A stretch of 64,000 nucleotides of DNA from Methylobacterium sp. E-065 (GCF_022829605.1 NZ_JAKSYD010000074.1:62001-126000), one strand, 5' to 3'; numbered from the stretch's first letter, positions 15,831 through 24,800 are shown. A program made the numbers and translations. Notes: generated from the letters alone by a model not told the origin.

Positions 15831-17308
15831 TCACCGATGTGCCGAACGAGACCGGTCCGGAGCCGCTGGCGGTCCTCATCGTCGGCGCCGGCTTCTCCGG
15901 GCTCGCCATGGCGATCCGCTGCAAGCAGGCCGGGATCGCGCCGCTGCGGGTGATCGAGAAGGCCGACAGCCTCGGCGGCACGTGGCACGACAACACCTAT
16001 CCGGGGGCGGCCTGTGACGTCCCCTCCCACCTCTACTCCCTCTCGTTCGCCCCGAAGGCGGACTGGAGCCGGATGTATGCGCCGCAACCGGAGATTTTGG
16101 CCTACCTGCGCGAGACCGCCGAGCGCCACGGGCTGATGCCGCTGATCCGGCTCGGCACCTCTTTCCAGGGTGCGACCTGGGACGAGGCGGGTGGTGTCTG
16201 GCGCGTGGCGACCGATCGCGGGCCGATCACCGCGCGGTCAATCGTCTCCGGCATGGGCGGCCTGCATCATCCGGCCTATCCCGACCTGCCGGGCCGCGAC
16301 AGCTTCGCGGGGCCGGCCTTTCACACGGCCACTTGGGATCATGCGGTGGACCTCACCGGCAAGCGAATCGGCGTGATCGGCACGGGGGCGAGCGCGATCC
16401 AGGTGGTACCGGAACTCGCGAAGGTGGCCGGCCACCTGACCCTGTTCCAGCGCACGCCGCCCTGGATCATGCCCAAGAACGACCACGCCATCGCGGAGCG
16501 CGCCAAGACGCGCTACCGGCGCCTGCCGCTGATCCGGCGGCTCGAACGGGCCCGGCTGTTCTGGCTGCACGAGGTGCGCGCGCTGCTCGGCTTCACCAAG
16601 GTCTCGAAGCTCACCGGCCAAGCCGAGGCCCTGGCGCGCCGCCATCTCGCCAAAGCGGTGCCCGACAAGGCATTGCGGGCGAAGCTGACGCCGAACTACC
16701 GGCTCGGCTGCAAGCGGGTACTCATCTCGGACGACTATTACCCGGCGCTGCAGCGTCCGAACGTCACCCTGGAAACCGGCGGTGTCGCGCGGGTGACGCC
16801 GACCGGACTGGTCACCCAGGACGGCCAGGCGCACGATCTCGATGTCATCGTCTACGCCACCGGCTTCGACGTGACCGCGACCTTCACGCGGATGACCCTC
16901 GTCGGCCGCAGCGGCCTGACGCTGAAGCAGGCCTGGTCCGGCGGCATGGGCGCCTACCAGGGCATCACGGTTGCGGGCTTCCCGAACTACTTCATGCTGC
17001 TCGGGCCGAATACGGGGCTCGGGCACAACTCGGTCGTCGCGATGATCGAGGTTCAGGTGCAGCACGTGCTTGATTGCCTGAAGGCCCTGCGGCGGGGCAC
17101 CCGCGTCATCGAGGTCCGCCCGGAGGCGCAGGCGCGCTTCCTCGACCGGATCCGCACCCGCCTTGCCGATAGCATCTGGCAGGCCGGCGGCTGCCGGAGC
17201 TGGTATCTCGACGCGGAGGGGCGCAACGCAACCCTCTGGCCCGATTCCGTGATGGCCTACCGCCGCAGCGCGCGGCGCGCGCGGATGGCGGATTACCGGC
17301 TCGGCTGA
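15827..17308 (+). CDS. FAD/NADPH monooxygenase, Baeyer-Villiger type
   Basis: 493 residues. FAD-binding GAGFSG (20-25), a second Rossmann motif GVIGTGASAIQ, and between them FAGPAFHTATWD, which fits the Baeyer-Villiger fingerprint F-x-G-x3-H-x3-W-(P/D). Such enzymes insert oxygen next to a ketone to give an ester or lactone; some relatives N- or S-oxygenate. The ATG overlaps the hydrolase stop. SDR, esterase and monooxygenase together resemble the mymA-like arrangement and suggest alcohol to ketone to ester to acid plus alcohol. A longer frame from 15098 is antisense-like and was trimmed. Confidence 0.9.
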   Translation: MITDVPNETGPEPLAVLIVGAGFSGLAMAIRCKQAGIAPLRVIEKADSLGGTWHDNTYPGAACDVPSHLYSLSFAPKADWSRMYAPQPEILAYLRETAERHGLMPLIRLGTSFQGATWDEAGGVWRVATDRGPITARSIVSGMGGLHHPAYPDLPGRDSFAGPAFHTATWDHAVDLTGKRIGVIGTGASAIQVVPELAKVAGHLTLFQRTPPWIMPKNDHAIAERAKTRYRRLPLIRRLERARLFWLHEVRALLGFTKVSKLTGQAEALARRHLAKAVPDKALRAKLTPNYRLGCKRVLISDDYYPALQRPNVTLETGGVARVTPTGLVTQDGQAHDLDVIVYATGFDVTATFTRMTLVGRSGLTLKQAWSGGMGAYQGITVAGFPNYFMLLGPNTGLGHNSVVAMIEVQVQHVLDCLKALRRGTRVIEVRPEAQARFLDRIRTRLADSIWQAGGCRSWYLDAEGRNATLWPDSVMAYRRSARRARMADYRLG

Positions 17309-17321
17309 GCGCCCGGAGCCT

Positions 17322-17975
17322 TCAGAACGCGAACCCGGCCGCCTCCTGAAAACCGTCTAGGCCGGGCAGCGACGCGTCGAACAACGGGCGCGCCCCGAAG
17401 GCGTCGCCGGCCCGGACGAACAGGGTCACCTTGGCGTTGCGGTGGGGGCCCATCACGCAGACGAGGCGGCCGTCGTCCTTGAGCTGATCCAGCAGCGCCT
17501 GCGGCCGGACCTCGATGCGGCCGTTGATCAGGATCGCATCGAACGGCGCCTGCTTCGGCGCGCCCGATTCGATCGGCCCCTCGACCACCTGAGCGGCGGT
17601 GCCGAGCCGGGCGCGCGCCTCGGCGGCCAGTTCCGGCACCGACTCGAGCGCCGTCACCTGCGCACCGAGATGCGCCATCACCGCCGCCGCATAGCCGTAG
17701 CCGGCGGCGACGTCGAGGGCAGACACGCCCGGCCGGATCTTCAGGGCCTGGATCATCCGCGCCACCACCATCGGGGCCGGCATGCAGCGGGTCGAGCCGT
17801 GGGCCTCGCCGATATGCAGGGTCTGGTCGATATACGCGAAGGGCTCGCGGTCCCTCGGCACGAAGCTCTCGCGCGGCACGGTGTCGAATGCGTCGAGCAC
17901 CGTGTTGTCGTTCACGTCGAAGGTCCGCAACTGGCAGTCGACCATCATCCGCCGCGCCTGCGCGTAATCGATCAT
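17322..17975 (-). CDS. Protein-L-isoaspartate O-methyltransferase-like protein
   Basis: 217 residues from MIDYAQARRMMVDCQL. Pcm-family motifs: PRESFVP, a segment FAYIDQTLHIGEAHGSTRCM in place of the classical Pcm IGQTISQP region, and a SAM-binding stretch ALDVAAGYGYAAAVM. The classical substrate-loop is altered, and the first glycine of the DxGxGxG motif is Ala, as in the Pcm-like proteins that precede tolC in rhizobia. It may not be a true isoaspartyl repair enzyme. tolC does not follow here: the monooxygenase gene is convergent 13 bp away. Confidence 0.75.
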   Translation of the reverse strand: MIDYAQARRMMVDCQLRTFDVNDNTVLDAFDTVPRESFVPRDREPFAYIDQTLHIGEAHGSTRCMPAPMVVARMIQALKIRPGVSALDVAAGYGYAAAVMAHLGAQVTALESVPELAAEARARLGTAAQVVEGPIESGAPKQAPFDAILINGRIEVRPQALLDQLKDDGRLVCVMGPHRNAKVTLFVRAGDAFGARPLFDASLPGLDGFQEAAGFAF

Positions 17976-18289
17976 CGAACTTTGTCCTCGCACCGGATCG
18001 GAACGCCGCGTCGACCGGGCTCCGGCGGACAACCGGCCACCCCGGCCAAGCCTAAGCTTCCCGGACGGGGGGCGTTTTCGGAGATCGATCGCCAAAACGC
18101 AAGGCGCACGCACGTGGCCTGCTCAAACGAAGCGGCATCCCGGCCTGACCTGTGAGCCCGACATCCGATGCCGACCTTGAAGATCGCTCTACCGATTCCT
18201 GTCGATGCGCGCGGAGCTTCTCCGCCATGTCCTGCATAGCAGCCAAGTCCCGGGCGGCTGCCATGGGGGGGCGAAAATGGGTATCCGCG

Positions 18290-18685
18290 CCGTGCGTCTG
18301 TACGCCCGCGGCGCTGCCCTGACGGTACGGCGACAGGGGGCCGATCCGCCCCAACCGGTGACGCGCGACCCAGGCTTTCGCCAAACGGCTGCCCGATGGC
18401 ACCAAACCGCAGGCCGACTCGCTCTATCGGTGCACCTACGAGCCCGTGGGACCGAAAGTTCTGGGCCTCGCCGCCATTAAGGGCCCGGTCGCTCGGCTGC
18501 AGGGACACACGACCGCAAATCTGGTGGGCGGAGTGCGACACCTCTTGGCGCTAAACATTCCGCAGAGCGGCCAGTTCTTGCGCGACTTCGTCTATCTCGG
18601 CCTCAAGCGCAGCGACGCCGGCGCCCGCGTCTTCCGTTGGGCGCTTGGCAAAACTGCGCCGTTCCTGCGAAGACAGCGGGGTTAG
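18290..18685 (+). pseudogene. Remnant of an alpha/beta hydrolase domain-containing protein
   Basis: A continuous frame from about 18365 to the TAG at 18685 reads QAFAKRLPDGTKP, then YRCTYEPVGPKVLGLAAI and, near the end, IPQSGQFLRDFVYLGLKRSD. These match, in order, segments I associate with the large Abhydrolase_10 type secreted hydrolases (about 500-600 residues). A preceding piece (ALTVRRQGADP) lies in another frame, so there is a frameshift near 18363, and both ends are missing. There is no start codon in place. Judged a decayed gene. Confidence 0.55.
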
Positions 18686-18819
18686 CTAGGCCGGCGACAC
18701 GAACGATGCAAAAACCCCTGATTTAGTGCGCAGGTGACTGTACGTTCGATTGACGGCCTATCTTACCTGCATATCGGCTGACTTTTTCATCGAATTGTTT
18801 TGTTAACGGCGCCATTTCG

Positions 18820-19596
18820 TCATTTAACCACATAGCTATTAATTACACGGTTACGCATATGTTCAGGATGCTCGCATTGTCCTCCGCTTAGTCCATGTAA
18901 AACTGCAATATTGTAGAATAAATCATCGTTCCGAAGTTCGCACACTTCATAACCGTGACGTTTGAAGATGCTACGGATAGCATCACGCTTCGGTTGCTCG
19001 AAGTTGTGCTCGACGCTTGCTAGTCCGAAGCAATACCGAGAGAAATCAAAAGCCTCCAATACCGCAAGCTCCGCCCCCTCGATGTCTAGCGACATATAAT
19101 GTATCTCCGTCGGGGCATTGTAGCGCTCGAGGAGTTCGACTGGATTTAATGTGTCGACCTTCACTATTCCCCTTGTGGCCGACGCCCTCAAGCTCGCCGT
19201 ATTGCCTTCTGATTCAACCGCAACCAGTTTACTCAAACCGTGCGCATCCTCCAATTCCATACAAATTCTTGACTCTGGCCAGAGTGCACAATTCACGGTG
19301 ACGCACGACCGATTAGCGCATACGGATTTATAGTAATTTGGATTGGCCTCGACGCATATACCATTCCAGCCAAGCTTTTGTTCCAGATAAATTGTGTTGC
19401 TTGTCGTTATCCCGTCAAATGCGCCGAATTCTAAAAAATATCCGTCACGAAGGCCACGGTAACATTCCACCACCCATTGATCCTGCCCAATGTGCGACGC
19501 GTAATTCACTGCATTATCATTGTTCAATTGCCTAACCGAAGCTGAATACGGCGCCATTCCTTCGTCAGAATAGCCCGTCAGATCAGCATAAATCAT
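18820..19596 (-). CDS. FkbM-family SAM methyltransferase
   Basis: 258 residues. FkbM/Methyltransf_21 features: FLEFGAFDGITTSNTIYLE (SAM motif I and following helix, about 54-72), NGICVEANP with the acidic ribose-binding residue, and LDIEGAELAVLEAFDF, a family signature. These enzymes O-methylate sugars or lipids, often on surface glycans. Base composition is clearly lower in GC than the neighbours, with AT-rich codons, and about 130-390 bp of AT-rich non-coding DNA on each side, suggesting recent transfer. No mobility gene is adjacent; a pseudogene lies just upstream. Confidence 0.85.
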   Translation of the reverse strand: MIYADLTGYSDEGMAPYSASVRQLNNDNAVNYASHIGQDQWVVECYRGLRDGYFLEFGAFDGITTSNTIYLEQKLGWNGICVEANPNYYKSVCANRSCVTVNCALWPESRICMELEDAHGLSKLVAVESEGNTASLRASATRGIVKVDTLNPVELLERYNAPTEIHYMSLDIEGAELAVLEAFDFSRYCFGLASVEHNFEQPKRDAIRSIFKRHGYEVCELRNDDLFYNIAVLHGLSGGQCEHPEHMRNRVINSYVVK

Positions 19597-19986
19597 TTAT
19601 CATCACATGCCTCAGCATGTCCATCATTCTGAAAGATTACCGTAACGACGGGAAAGATAAATAGTCTTGTTGTTATACGCAGTCTCATTGTGATGATATT
19701 TATGCAGAATTTCACATCAGGTCTGTCTAATCAGCACGGCAAGCCATAAATCGGATGTTTGTCGAAGTAACAGCCTGCCTCATCGAAAAGAGGGATCGAA
19801 ACGTAGCACCGGCACGCACGAACCTGTGTCCACTTCGGCGGAAGGCGCTCCAATCCAAACCGGGTTACGGTGCCGGAGGGCTGTCGCAAGGGTCTCCGTT
19901 GAGTAGCTCGCATTCTGAAGCTTCTCGTTGAATAAAGAGTGCAGAACACGCGGTCTGAGCGAGAACCGGCCGCATCGGGAGACACC
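19597..19986. other. AT-rich intergenic region
   Basis: 390 bp between the FkbM gene and the sugar dehydrogenase. The first half is markedly AT-rich and seems to belong to the transferred segment; normal composition returns near 19730. I saw no gene, repeat or recognisable promoter. Confidence 0.5.
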
Positions 19987-21276
19987 ATGACGCCAACCGA
20001 CAAGATTTCGAGCAAGCCGCTCCTGACCCGCAGCCTCGCCGCTGCCCTCACCTGCCTGGGCCTGGGTGCGGTTGGCCCCTACGCCGCGCACGCCCAGGAG
20101 ACGCCCGCCTCCGCGGCCCCGCCGGCACCCGTGAAGGCCGTCGAGCGCGGCGATGCCCTCTATGGCCGCCCCGAGGGTGGCGCGGCCTCGAAGCTCGCCC
20201 CGGTGGCGGGTCCGCCGCTCGCGACGCCGATCGCCAAGCTGCCGCTCGACAAGCTCAAGGTGCCGGACGGGTTCAAGATCGAGGTCTATGCCAGCGGCAT
20301 CGCCAATGCCCGCGAGATGACCCAGGCGCCGGACGGGACGCTGTTCGTCGGCACGCGGACCGTGGGCAAGGTCTACGCGGTGCTGCCGCAGGCGGGGCCG
20401 GACGGAAAGCGCGAGATCAAGACCATCGCGTCGGGCCTGCACCGGCCGAACGGAGTCGCGTTCCACGACGGCGCCCTCTACGTGGCCGAACTCTCGAAGA
20501 TCTGGCGCTACGACGACATCGCGAATCATCTCGACGGCTCCGAGGAGCCGACCCTCGTCACTGACGATCTGCCGAAGGACGAGGCCCATGGCTGGAAGTT
20601 CATCGCCATTGGACCGGACAACAAGCTCTACGTGCCGATCGGCGCTCCGGGCAACATCGTGATGCCGCCCGACACCCACGCGCAGATCCGCCGGATGGAC
20701 CTCGACGGCAAGAATCCCGAGGTCATCGCCCGGGGCGTGCGCAACACGGTGGGCTTCGACTGGAACCCGAAGACCAAGCAGCTCTGGTTCACCGATAACG
20801 GCCGCGACTGGGTCTCGGAGGATATCCCGAACGACGAGCTGAACGTGCTCACCGAGCCGGGCAAGCAGCATTTCGGCTACCCGTACTGCCACCAGGGCAC
20901 CTTCACGGATCCGGAATACGGCTGGGGCCATTCCTGCGCCGAGTTCACCGCGCCGACGGGCCTGCTCGGGCCGCATACGGCCTCGCTGGGGATGCGATTC
21001 TACACCGGCACGCAGTTCCCGGAGGCCTATCGCGACGCGATCTTCATCGCGCAGCACGGCTCGTGGAATCGCACCACCAAGCTCGGCGGCGCCGTTGTGG
21101 TGGCCAAGCCCGGGGCGGACGGCAAGGTCGCGGCGGTCGAGCCGTTCCTCACCGGATTCCTGCAGGACAACAAGTATGTCGGCCGCCCGGTCGATGTGCT
21201 GGTGGCCAAGGACGGGTCGCTACTCGTGTCGGACGATTATAACGGCGCGATCTACCGGGTCAGCTACGGCCAGTGA
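19987..21276 (+). CDS. PQQ-dependent sugar dehydrogenase (sorbosone/GSDH type)
   Basis: 429 residues from MTPTDKISSK with a signal peptide ending near AAHAQ (residues 30-38), so periplasmic. The rest is the six-bladed GSDH beta-propeller: GLHRPNGVAFHDGALYVAE, DEAHGWKFIAIGPDNKLYVP, RNTVGFDWNP with DNGRDW, and IAQHGSWNR. The family oxidises aldoses or sorbosone with PQQ and passes electrons to a cytochrome. The next gene, overlapping its stop, is a two-haem cytochrome c, the probable acceptor. PQQ precursor genes lie 8 kb upstream. The substrate is not predictable. Confidence 0.9.
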   Translation: MTPTDKISSKPLLTRSLAAALTCLGLGAVGPYAAHAQETPASAAPPAPVKAVERGDALYGRPEGGAASKLAPVAGPPLATPIAKLPLDKLKVPDGFKIEVYASGIANAREMTQAPDGTLFVGTRTVGKVYAVLPQAGPDGKREIKTIASGLHRPNGVAFHDGALYVAELSKIWRYDDIANHLDGSEEPTLVTDDLPKDEAHGWKFIAIGPDNKLYVPIGAPGNIVMPPDTHAQIRRMDLDGKNPEVIARGVRNTVGFDWNPKTKQLWFTDNGRDWVSEDIPNDELNVLTEPGKQHFGYPYCHQGTFTDPEYGWGHSCAEFTAPTGLLGPHTASLGMRFYTGTQFPEAYRDAIFIAQHGSWNRTTKLGGAVVVAKPGADGKVAAVEPFLTGFLQDNKYVGRPVDVLVAKDGSLLVSDDYNGAIYRVSYGQ

Positions 21277-21869
21277 TGCAGCATTTCCTCGGGTTACGCG
21301 CGATTCGGGGGCTGATTCCGGCCCTCGGATCGCTGTTGGCGGGCGCGGCGCTCGCCGCCCCGGATGCGGCGATGCAGGAGCGTCTCGCCCCCTGCATTGC
21401 CTGCCACGGTGCGGGCACGTCCGAGACCGAGGGCATACCCTCGCTCGGCGGCCAGATGCCGGATTACGTGGTCACGCAGCTGTTCCAGTTCCGCGAGAAG
21501 CAGCGCGAGGCACCGCCGATGAACGACATCGCCGCCGGGTTCTCCGACGACGACCTGCGCGCCTACGCGGACGCGGTGGGTACGCTGCCGCCGCCGGCCC
21601 GGACCGGGGACCCCGCCGATCCGGCCCTGATGGCACGGGCTCAGTCGCTCGTCGCCAAGCACCAATGCACCTCCTGCCACGGCGCCGACCTCGCCGGCCG
21701 CGATGCGATCCCGCGCATCCGCGACCAACGGGAAGAGTATCTCCTGAAGGCGCTTGCCGGCTACAAATCGAACGCGCGGCCGGGCTACGACCCTGCCATG
21801 AACGAGGTCGCGCAGGAGCTGAGCGAGGCCGACATCAAGGATCTGGCGGCTTACGTATCGCGTCTCTGA
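21273..21869 (+). CDS. Dihaem cytochrome c
   Basis: 198 residues. N-terminal signal peptide (about residues 8-29), then two cytochrome c domains with haem motifs CIACH (41-45) and CTSCH (132-136); MPDYVV and Met-containing segments could supply axial ligands. GTG at 21273 or ATG at 21276, both overlapping the dehydrogenase stop, show coupling. Periplasmic electron acceptor for the upstream PQQ sugar dehydrogenase, presumably feeding a cytochrome oxidase. Confidence 0.92.
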   Translation: MMQHFLGLRAIRGLIPALGSLLAGAALAAPDAAMQERLAPCIACHGAGTSETEGIPSLGGQMPDYVVTQLFQFREKQREAPPMNDIAAGFSDDDLRAYADAVGTLPPPARTGDPADPALMARAQSLVAKHQCTSCHGADLAGRDAIPRIRDQREEYLLKALAGYKSNARPGYDPAMNEVAQELSEADIKDLAAYVSRL

Positions 21870-22180
21870 GGGCCACTTCGAAACTGCCTGTCCGCCCCTC
21901 GACCTCATCCTGAAGTGCCTGCGTCAGCAGGCCTCGAAGGAGGGCTCCAGAGATCGCCGTAGCCTCTGGAATGCTCCTTCGAGGCCTCCGCTGCGCTCCG
22001 GCATCTCAGGATGAGGGAGTTGGAGAATCGACTCTCCGATCCCGGTCTCCGCCGTTCCGGCCCGGCCGAGATACCGCGCGTGTCTGTCGGAGGCCGACGA
22101 GCAAGTCCGAGCCAGAGCTTGACCGCAGTGCCCCGCAGGCCCACTTCCCGTCCGCCGGGGGCATAGCGGGACGCAAGCCG
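21870..22180. other. Intergenic region carrying a long inverted repeat
   Basis: 311 bp between the cytochrome c and GST genes. Its main content is the imperfect palindrome at 21903-22016. The remainder up to the GST start shows nothing recognisable. Confidence 0.6.
21903..22016. repeat. REP-like interspersed palindrome
   Basis: Left arm begins CCTCATCCTGAAGTGCC and ends GCCTCGAAGGAG; the right arm is its near-complete inverse (CTCCTTCGAGGCC to CTCAGGATGAGG). Both arms are about 40-45 bp around a 25-bp centre. Repeats with CCTCATCCTGA and CTCGAAGGA arms are scattered widely in intergenic DNA of Methylobacterium and related alphaproteobacteria. Possible transcription stop or RAYT/REP-type element; no transposase is here. 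Confidence 0.75.
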
Positions 22181-22888
22181 ATGATCGATCTGCATTACTG
22201 GCCGACGCCGAACGGCCACAAGATCACGATGTTCCTCGAAGAGGCAGGCCTGCCTTACAAATTTAGTCCGGTCAATATTGGAAAAGGCGAGCAGTTCAAC
22301 CCAGATTTTCTGAAGATCGCCCCCAATAACCGCATGCCGGCGATCATCGACGACGAGCCGGCCGATGGTGGCGCGCCGGTCTCGCTGTTCGAATCGGGCG
22401 CGATCCTGCTCTACCTCGCCGAGAAGACCGGGCGCTTCATCCCCCGCGACCTGCGCGGCCGGGCCGAGGTGCTCCAGTGGCTGTTCTGGCAGATGGGCGG
22501 CCTCGGCCCGATGGCCGGCCAGAACCATCACTTCTCGCAATACGCGCCGGAGAAGATCGAGTACGCGATCAAGCGCTACGTCAACGAGACCAACCGGCTC
22601 TACGGCGTGCTCGACCGGCGCCTGGCCGACCGCGCGTATGTCGCCGGATCCGAGTATTCCATCGCCGACATGGCCTGCTATCCCTGGATCGTGCCGTGGG
22701 AGAAGCAGGGCCAGGATCTCGATTCGCATCCGAACCTGAAGCGCTGGTTCTCGGCGATCGCCGAGCGGCCCGCCACCAAGGCGGCCTATGCCCGGGCGCC
22801 GGAGGTCAATCCCGATTTCGGGAAGACCATGAGCGAGGACGCCAAGAAGGTGATGTTCGGCCAGACGGCCGCTAACACCCAGCGCTGA
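22181..22888 (+). CDS. Glutathione S-transferase, YfcG/Nu-class-like
   Basis: 235 residues from MIDLHYWPTPNGHKITMFLEE. Thioredoxin-fold N domain (1-85) with the TPNG segment typical of YfcG/Ure2-like Nu-class enzymes, a cis-Pro in NNRMPAI, and FESGAILLYLAEKTG; helical C domain with MGGLGPMAGQNHHF. YfcG acts as a disulfide-bond reductase using glutathione; the same is likely here. It is followed 9 bp later by a NUDIX hydrolase and then an inositol phosphatase-like gene. Confidence 0.9.
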   Translation: MIDLHYWPTPNGHKITMFLEEAGLPYKFSPVNIGKGEQFNPDFLKIAPNNRMPAIIDDEPADGGAPVSLFESGAILLYLAEKTGRFIPRDLRGRAEVLQWLFWQMGGLGPMAGQNHHFSQYAPEKIEYAIKRYVNETNRLYGVLDRRLADRAYVAGSEYSIADMACYPWIVPWEKQGQDLDSHPNLKRWFSAIAERPATKAAYARAPEVNPDFGKTMSEDAKKVMFGQTAANTQR

Positions 22889-22897
22889 CCCGTCCCG

Positions 22898-23473
22898 ATG
22901 AGCGAGACGCCGGCCGCGCTGCCCCTGAAGGTGATCCACCGGGGGTGGAACACCTTCGGGATCGCCACCCTCACCCTGGCGGACGGCAGCACCGTGCCGC
23001 GGGCGCTGGAGGATCATGGCGAGGCGGCCGTCGTCCTGCCCTATGACCCCGAGCGGCGCGTGGCGCTGCTCGTCCGGCAAGCCCGGGTCGGGCCGGCCTT
23101 CTGGGGCGAACCGGCCGATCTCGACGAGGCCCCAGCCGGCGGCCTCGACGGCGGCGAGCCCGAGGCGACCGCGATCCGAGAAGCCATGGAGGAAGCGGGC
23201 GTCCGCCTCGCTCACTTGGAGTGCGTGACGCATGCCTACAGCATGCCGAGCGTGTCCTCGGAGCGCCTCTGGCTCTACCTCGCGCCCTATCGCCAGGCCG
23301 ACAAGGTCGCGGCCGGTGGCGGTTTGCACGCGGAGGGCGAGCAGGTGCTGCCCATCGAGATCCCGCTCGCGGAATTAGGCGAGGCCGCCCGCTCGGGCCG
23401 GCTGCCCGATCTCAAGACGCTGGTGCTCGTCCAGGCGCTGATGCTCCGCAACCCCGAATTGTTTGCCGCATGA
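22898..23473 (+). CDS. NUDIX hydrolase
   Basis: 191 residues. The Nudix box is GGLDGGEPEATAIREAMEEA (G-x5-E-x7-R-E-x2-E-E; about 83-102), complete. The upstream W(G)EPADLDEAPAGG region and THAYSMPSVSSERLWLYLA resemble ADP-sugar or GDP-mannose pyrophosphatases (NudF/NudK-like). Middle gene of a GST-NUDIX-phosphatase run; its stop overlaps the next start (ATGA, 23470-23473). Confidence 0.88.
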   Translation: MSETPAALPLKVIHRGWNTFGIATLTLADGSTVPRALEDHGEAAVVLPYDPERRVALLVRQARVGPAFWGEPADLDEAPAGGLDGGEPEATAIREAMEEAGVRLAHLECVTHAYSMPSVSSERLWLYLAPYRQADKVAAGGGLHAEGEQVLPIEIPLAELGEAARSGRLPDLKTLVLVQALMLRNPELFAA

Positions 23474-24366
23474 GCGTTCTGCCCGATGCCCCGGCGCAGG
23501 ATGTCCTCGCCCGGATGCTGGCCTTCGCCGAGGACGCGGCTGCGCTCGCCCTGCGGATGCGGGTGGCCGGACTGGATATGACCAACAAGGGTCCGGATCT
23601 GGGCCAAGCCCTCACCAAGGCCGATCTCGCCGTCAGCCGCTTGGCGCATGACCGGTTCGGCCCGGACCTGATCGAGGAGGAGACGGCCGGCGACCTGAGC
23701 CGTGCCGCCGCCTCGGCGATGCTCGCTCGGGACGCCTGGACCTTCGTGGCCGATCCGATCGACGGGACCCGCCCCTTCGCGGGCGGCCTCACGGGCTGGG
23801 GCGTGATGGTTGCGGCCTGCCGGTCGGGCTGGCCGCGCATCGGCGTCATGACCCTGCCGGTCTGGAACGAGGATCGCGCCGGCCCCGCCCGGATCCGGTC
23901 GGCCGAGGACGCGCGCGGCATCCTGCTGGCGGCCTGCGAGGGTCAGGCCTTCTGGGCGCCTACGCGGGGCGGACGCCCGACCGAGGCGCTGCGGCCGCTG
24001 GAACGGCCTGACACGCACACCGGGCATGTCGGCTGGCTCGCCGTCGCGGCGCAGCGCTACACCCTGGATTACGGGCGGGGCTGGTTTCCCTGGGGCGAAG
24101 GTGGCGCGATCGCTGATGCCGCCCTGCTGGCGACCGGGCGGCTCGACGCGACCTTGAGCAATCATATGCTCTGGGACCTCGCTCCGGTGCTGCCCGTGTT
24201 CGAGGCGCTGGGTTTCCGCTTGGTCCACTGGCCGGATCTCGCGGAGCCGCCGGCCGCGTTCATCGACCTGTTCGATGCCGGGCTCTCGGGCCACGACGAT
24301 CTCTGGATGATCTGCCGGGATCGGGATCAGGCGGCCGATCTGGCACGGGCGATCCTTCGCGCTTAG
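23470..24366 (+). CDS. Inositol monophosphatase family protein
   Basis: 298 residues from MSVLPDAPAQ. The Li-sensitive Mg2+ phosphatase motif is FVADPIDGTRPFAGGL, with the earlier acidic EEET and the C-terminal LWDLAPVLPVFEALGF (the usual WD-x-A). Related to SuhB, CysQ and histidinol phosphatase HisN; the substrate cannot be told. The ATG overlaps the NUDIX stop, so it is translationally coupled to it. A nucleotide-sugar or PAP housekeeping role would fit the neighbour, as inference only. Confidence 0.88.
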   Translation: MSVLPDAPAQDVLARMLAFAEDAAALALRMRVAGLDMTNKGPDLGQALTKADLAVSRLAHDRFGPDLIEEETAGDLSRAAASAMLARDAWTFVADPIDGTRPFAGGLTGWGVMVAACRSGWPRIGVMTLPVWNEDRAGPARIRSAEDARGILLAACEGQAFWAPTRGGRPTEALRPLERPDTHTGHVGWLAVAAQRYTLDYGRGWFPWGEGGAIADAALLATGRLDATLSNHMLWDLAPVLPVFEALGFRLVHWPDLAEPPAAFIDLFDAGLSGHDDLWMICRDRDQAADLARAILRA

Positions 24367-24396
24367 AACCGGTCCCGAAGGCCGGCCGCCGACACG

Positions 24397-24750
24397 TCAG
24401 CGCATCGTCGTACGGGTTGTCGCCATCGGCGGCTCATCCGCATTCCCATGCCGCATGATCGCGTCCAGCAGGCCGGGAAAGCGCGCATCGACATCCTCAC
24501 GCCGGAGCGAGATCAGGCAGCGCATCCCCTCGGGCCGCGTGCGCGTGACTCCGGCCTCGCGCAGGATCTTGAGGTGATGCGTCATCGTCGAGCGCGGCAC
24601 GCTGTCGGCCAGAAGGTTGCCGGAGGCGTGCTCTGTCCCGTCCTTGAGGTCGGCGACCACGGCGAGCCGCGTTGGATCACTCAGCGCGAACAGGATCCGG
24701 TGCAGCGTCAGCTCGGCGGCATCCGGGTGGAAGAACTTGCGTGGGCTCAT
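24397..24750 (-). CDS. ArsR-family transcriptional regulator
   Basis: 117 residues from MSPRKFFHPD. Winged helix-turn-helix: ILFALSDPTRLAVVADL, then VPRSTMTHHLKILREAGV, the ArsR recognition helix; GMRCLISLRREDVDARFPG is the wing and dimer helix. No Cys pair typical of metal sensing is present. It is divergent from an MFS exporter with a palindrome between them, so it probably controls that exporter. A longer frame from 24801 would run through the operator and was not used. Confidence 0.9.
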   Translation of the reverse strand: MSPRKFFHPDAAELTLHRILFALSDPTRLAVVADLKDGTEHASGNLLADSVPRSTMTHHLKILREAGVTRTRPEGMRCLISLRREDVDARFPGLLDAIMRHGNADEPPMATTRTTMR

Positions 24751-24760
24751 GGTGGCGATA

Positions 24761-24782
24761 ATGTACGTTCTTCGTCGTACAT
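24761..24782. promoter_or_regulatory. Palindromic operator between ArsR and MFS genes
   Basis: ATGTACG (24761-24767) and CGTACAT (24776-24782) are exact inverted arms with an 8-bp spacer. The site is 10 bp upstream of the regulator start and 18 bp upstream of the MFS start, a fitting place for the ArsR-type regulator. Confidence 0.7.
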
Positions 24783-24800
24783 CGTAAAGCGGGTCGTGCA

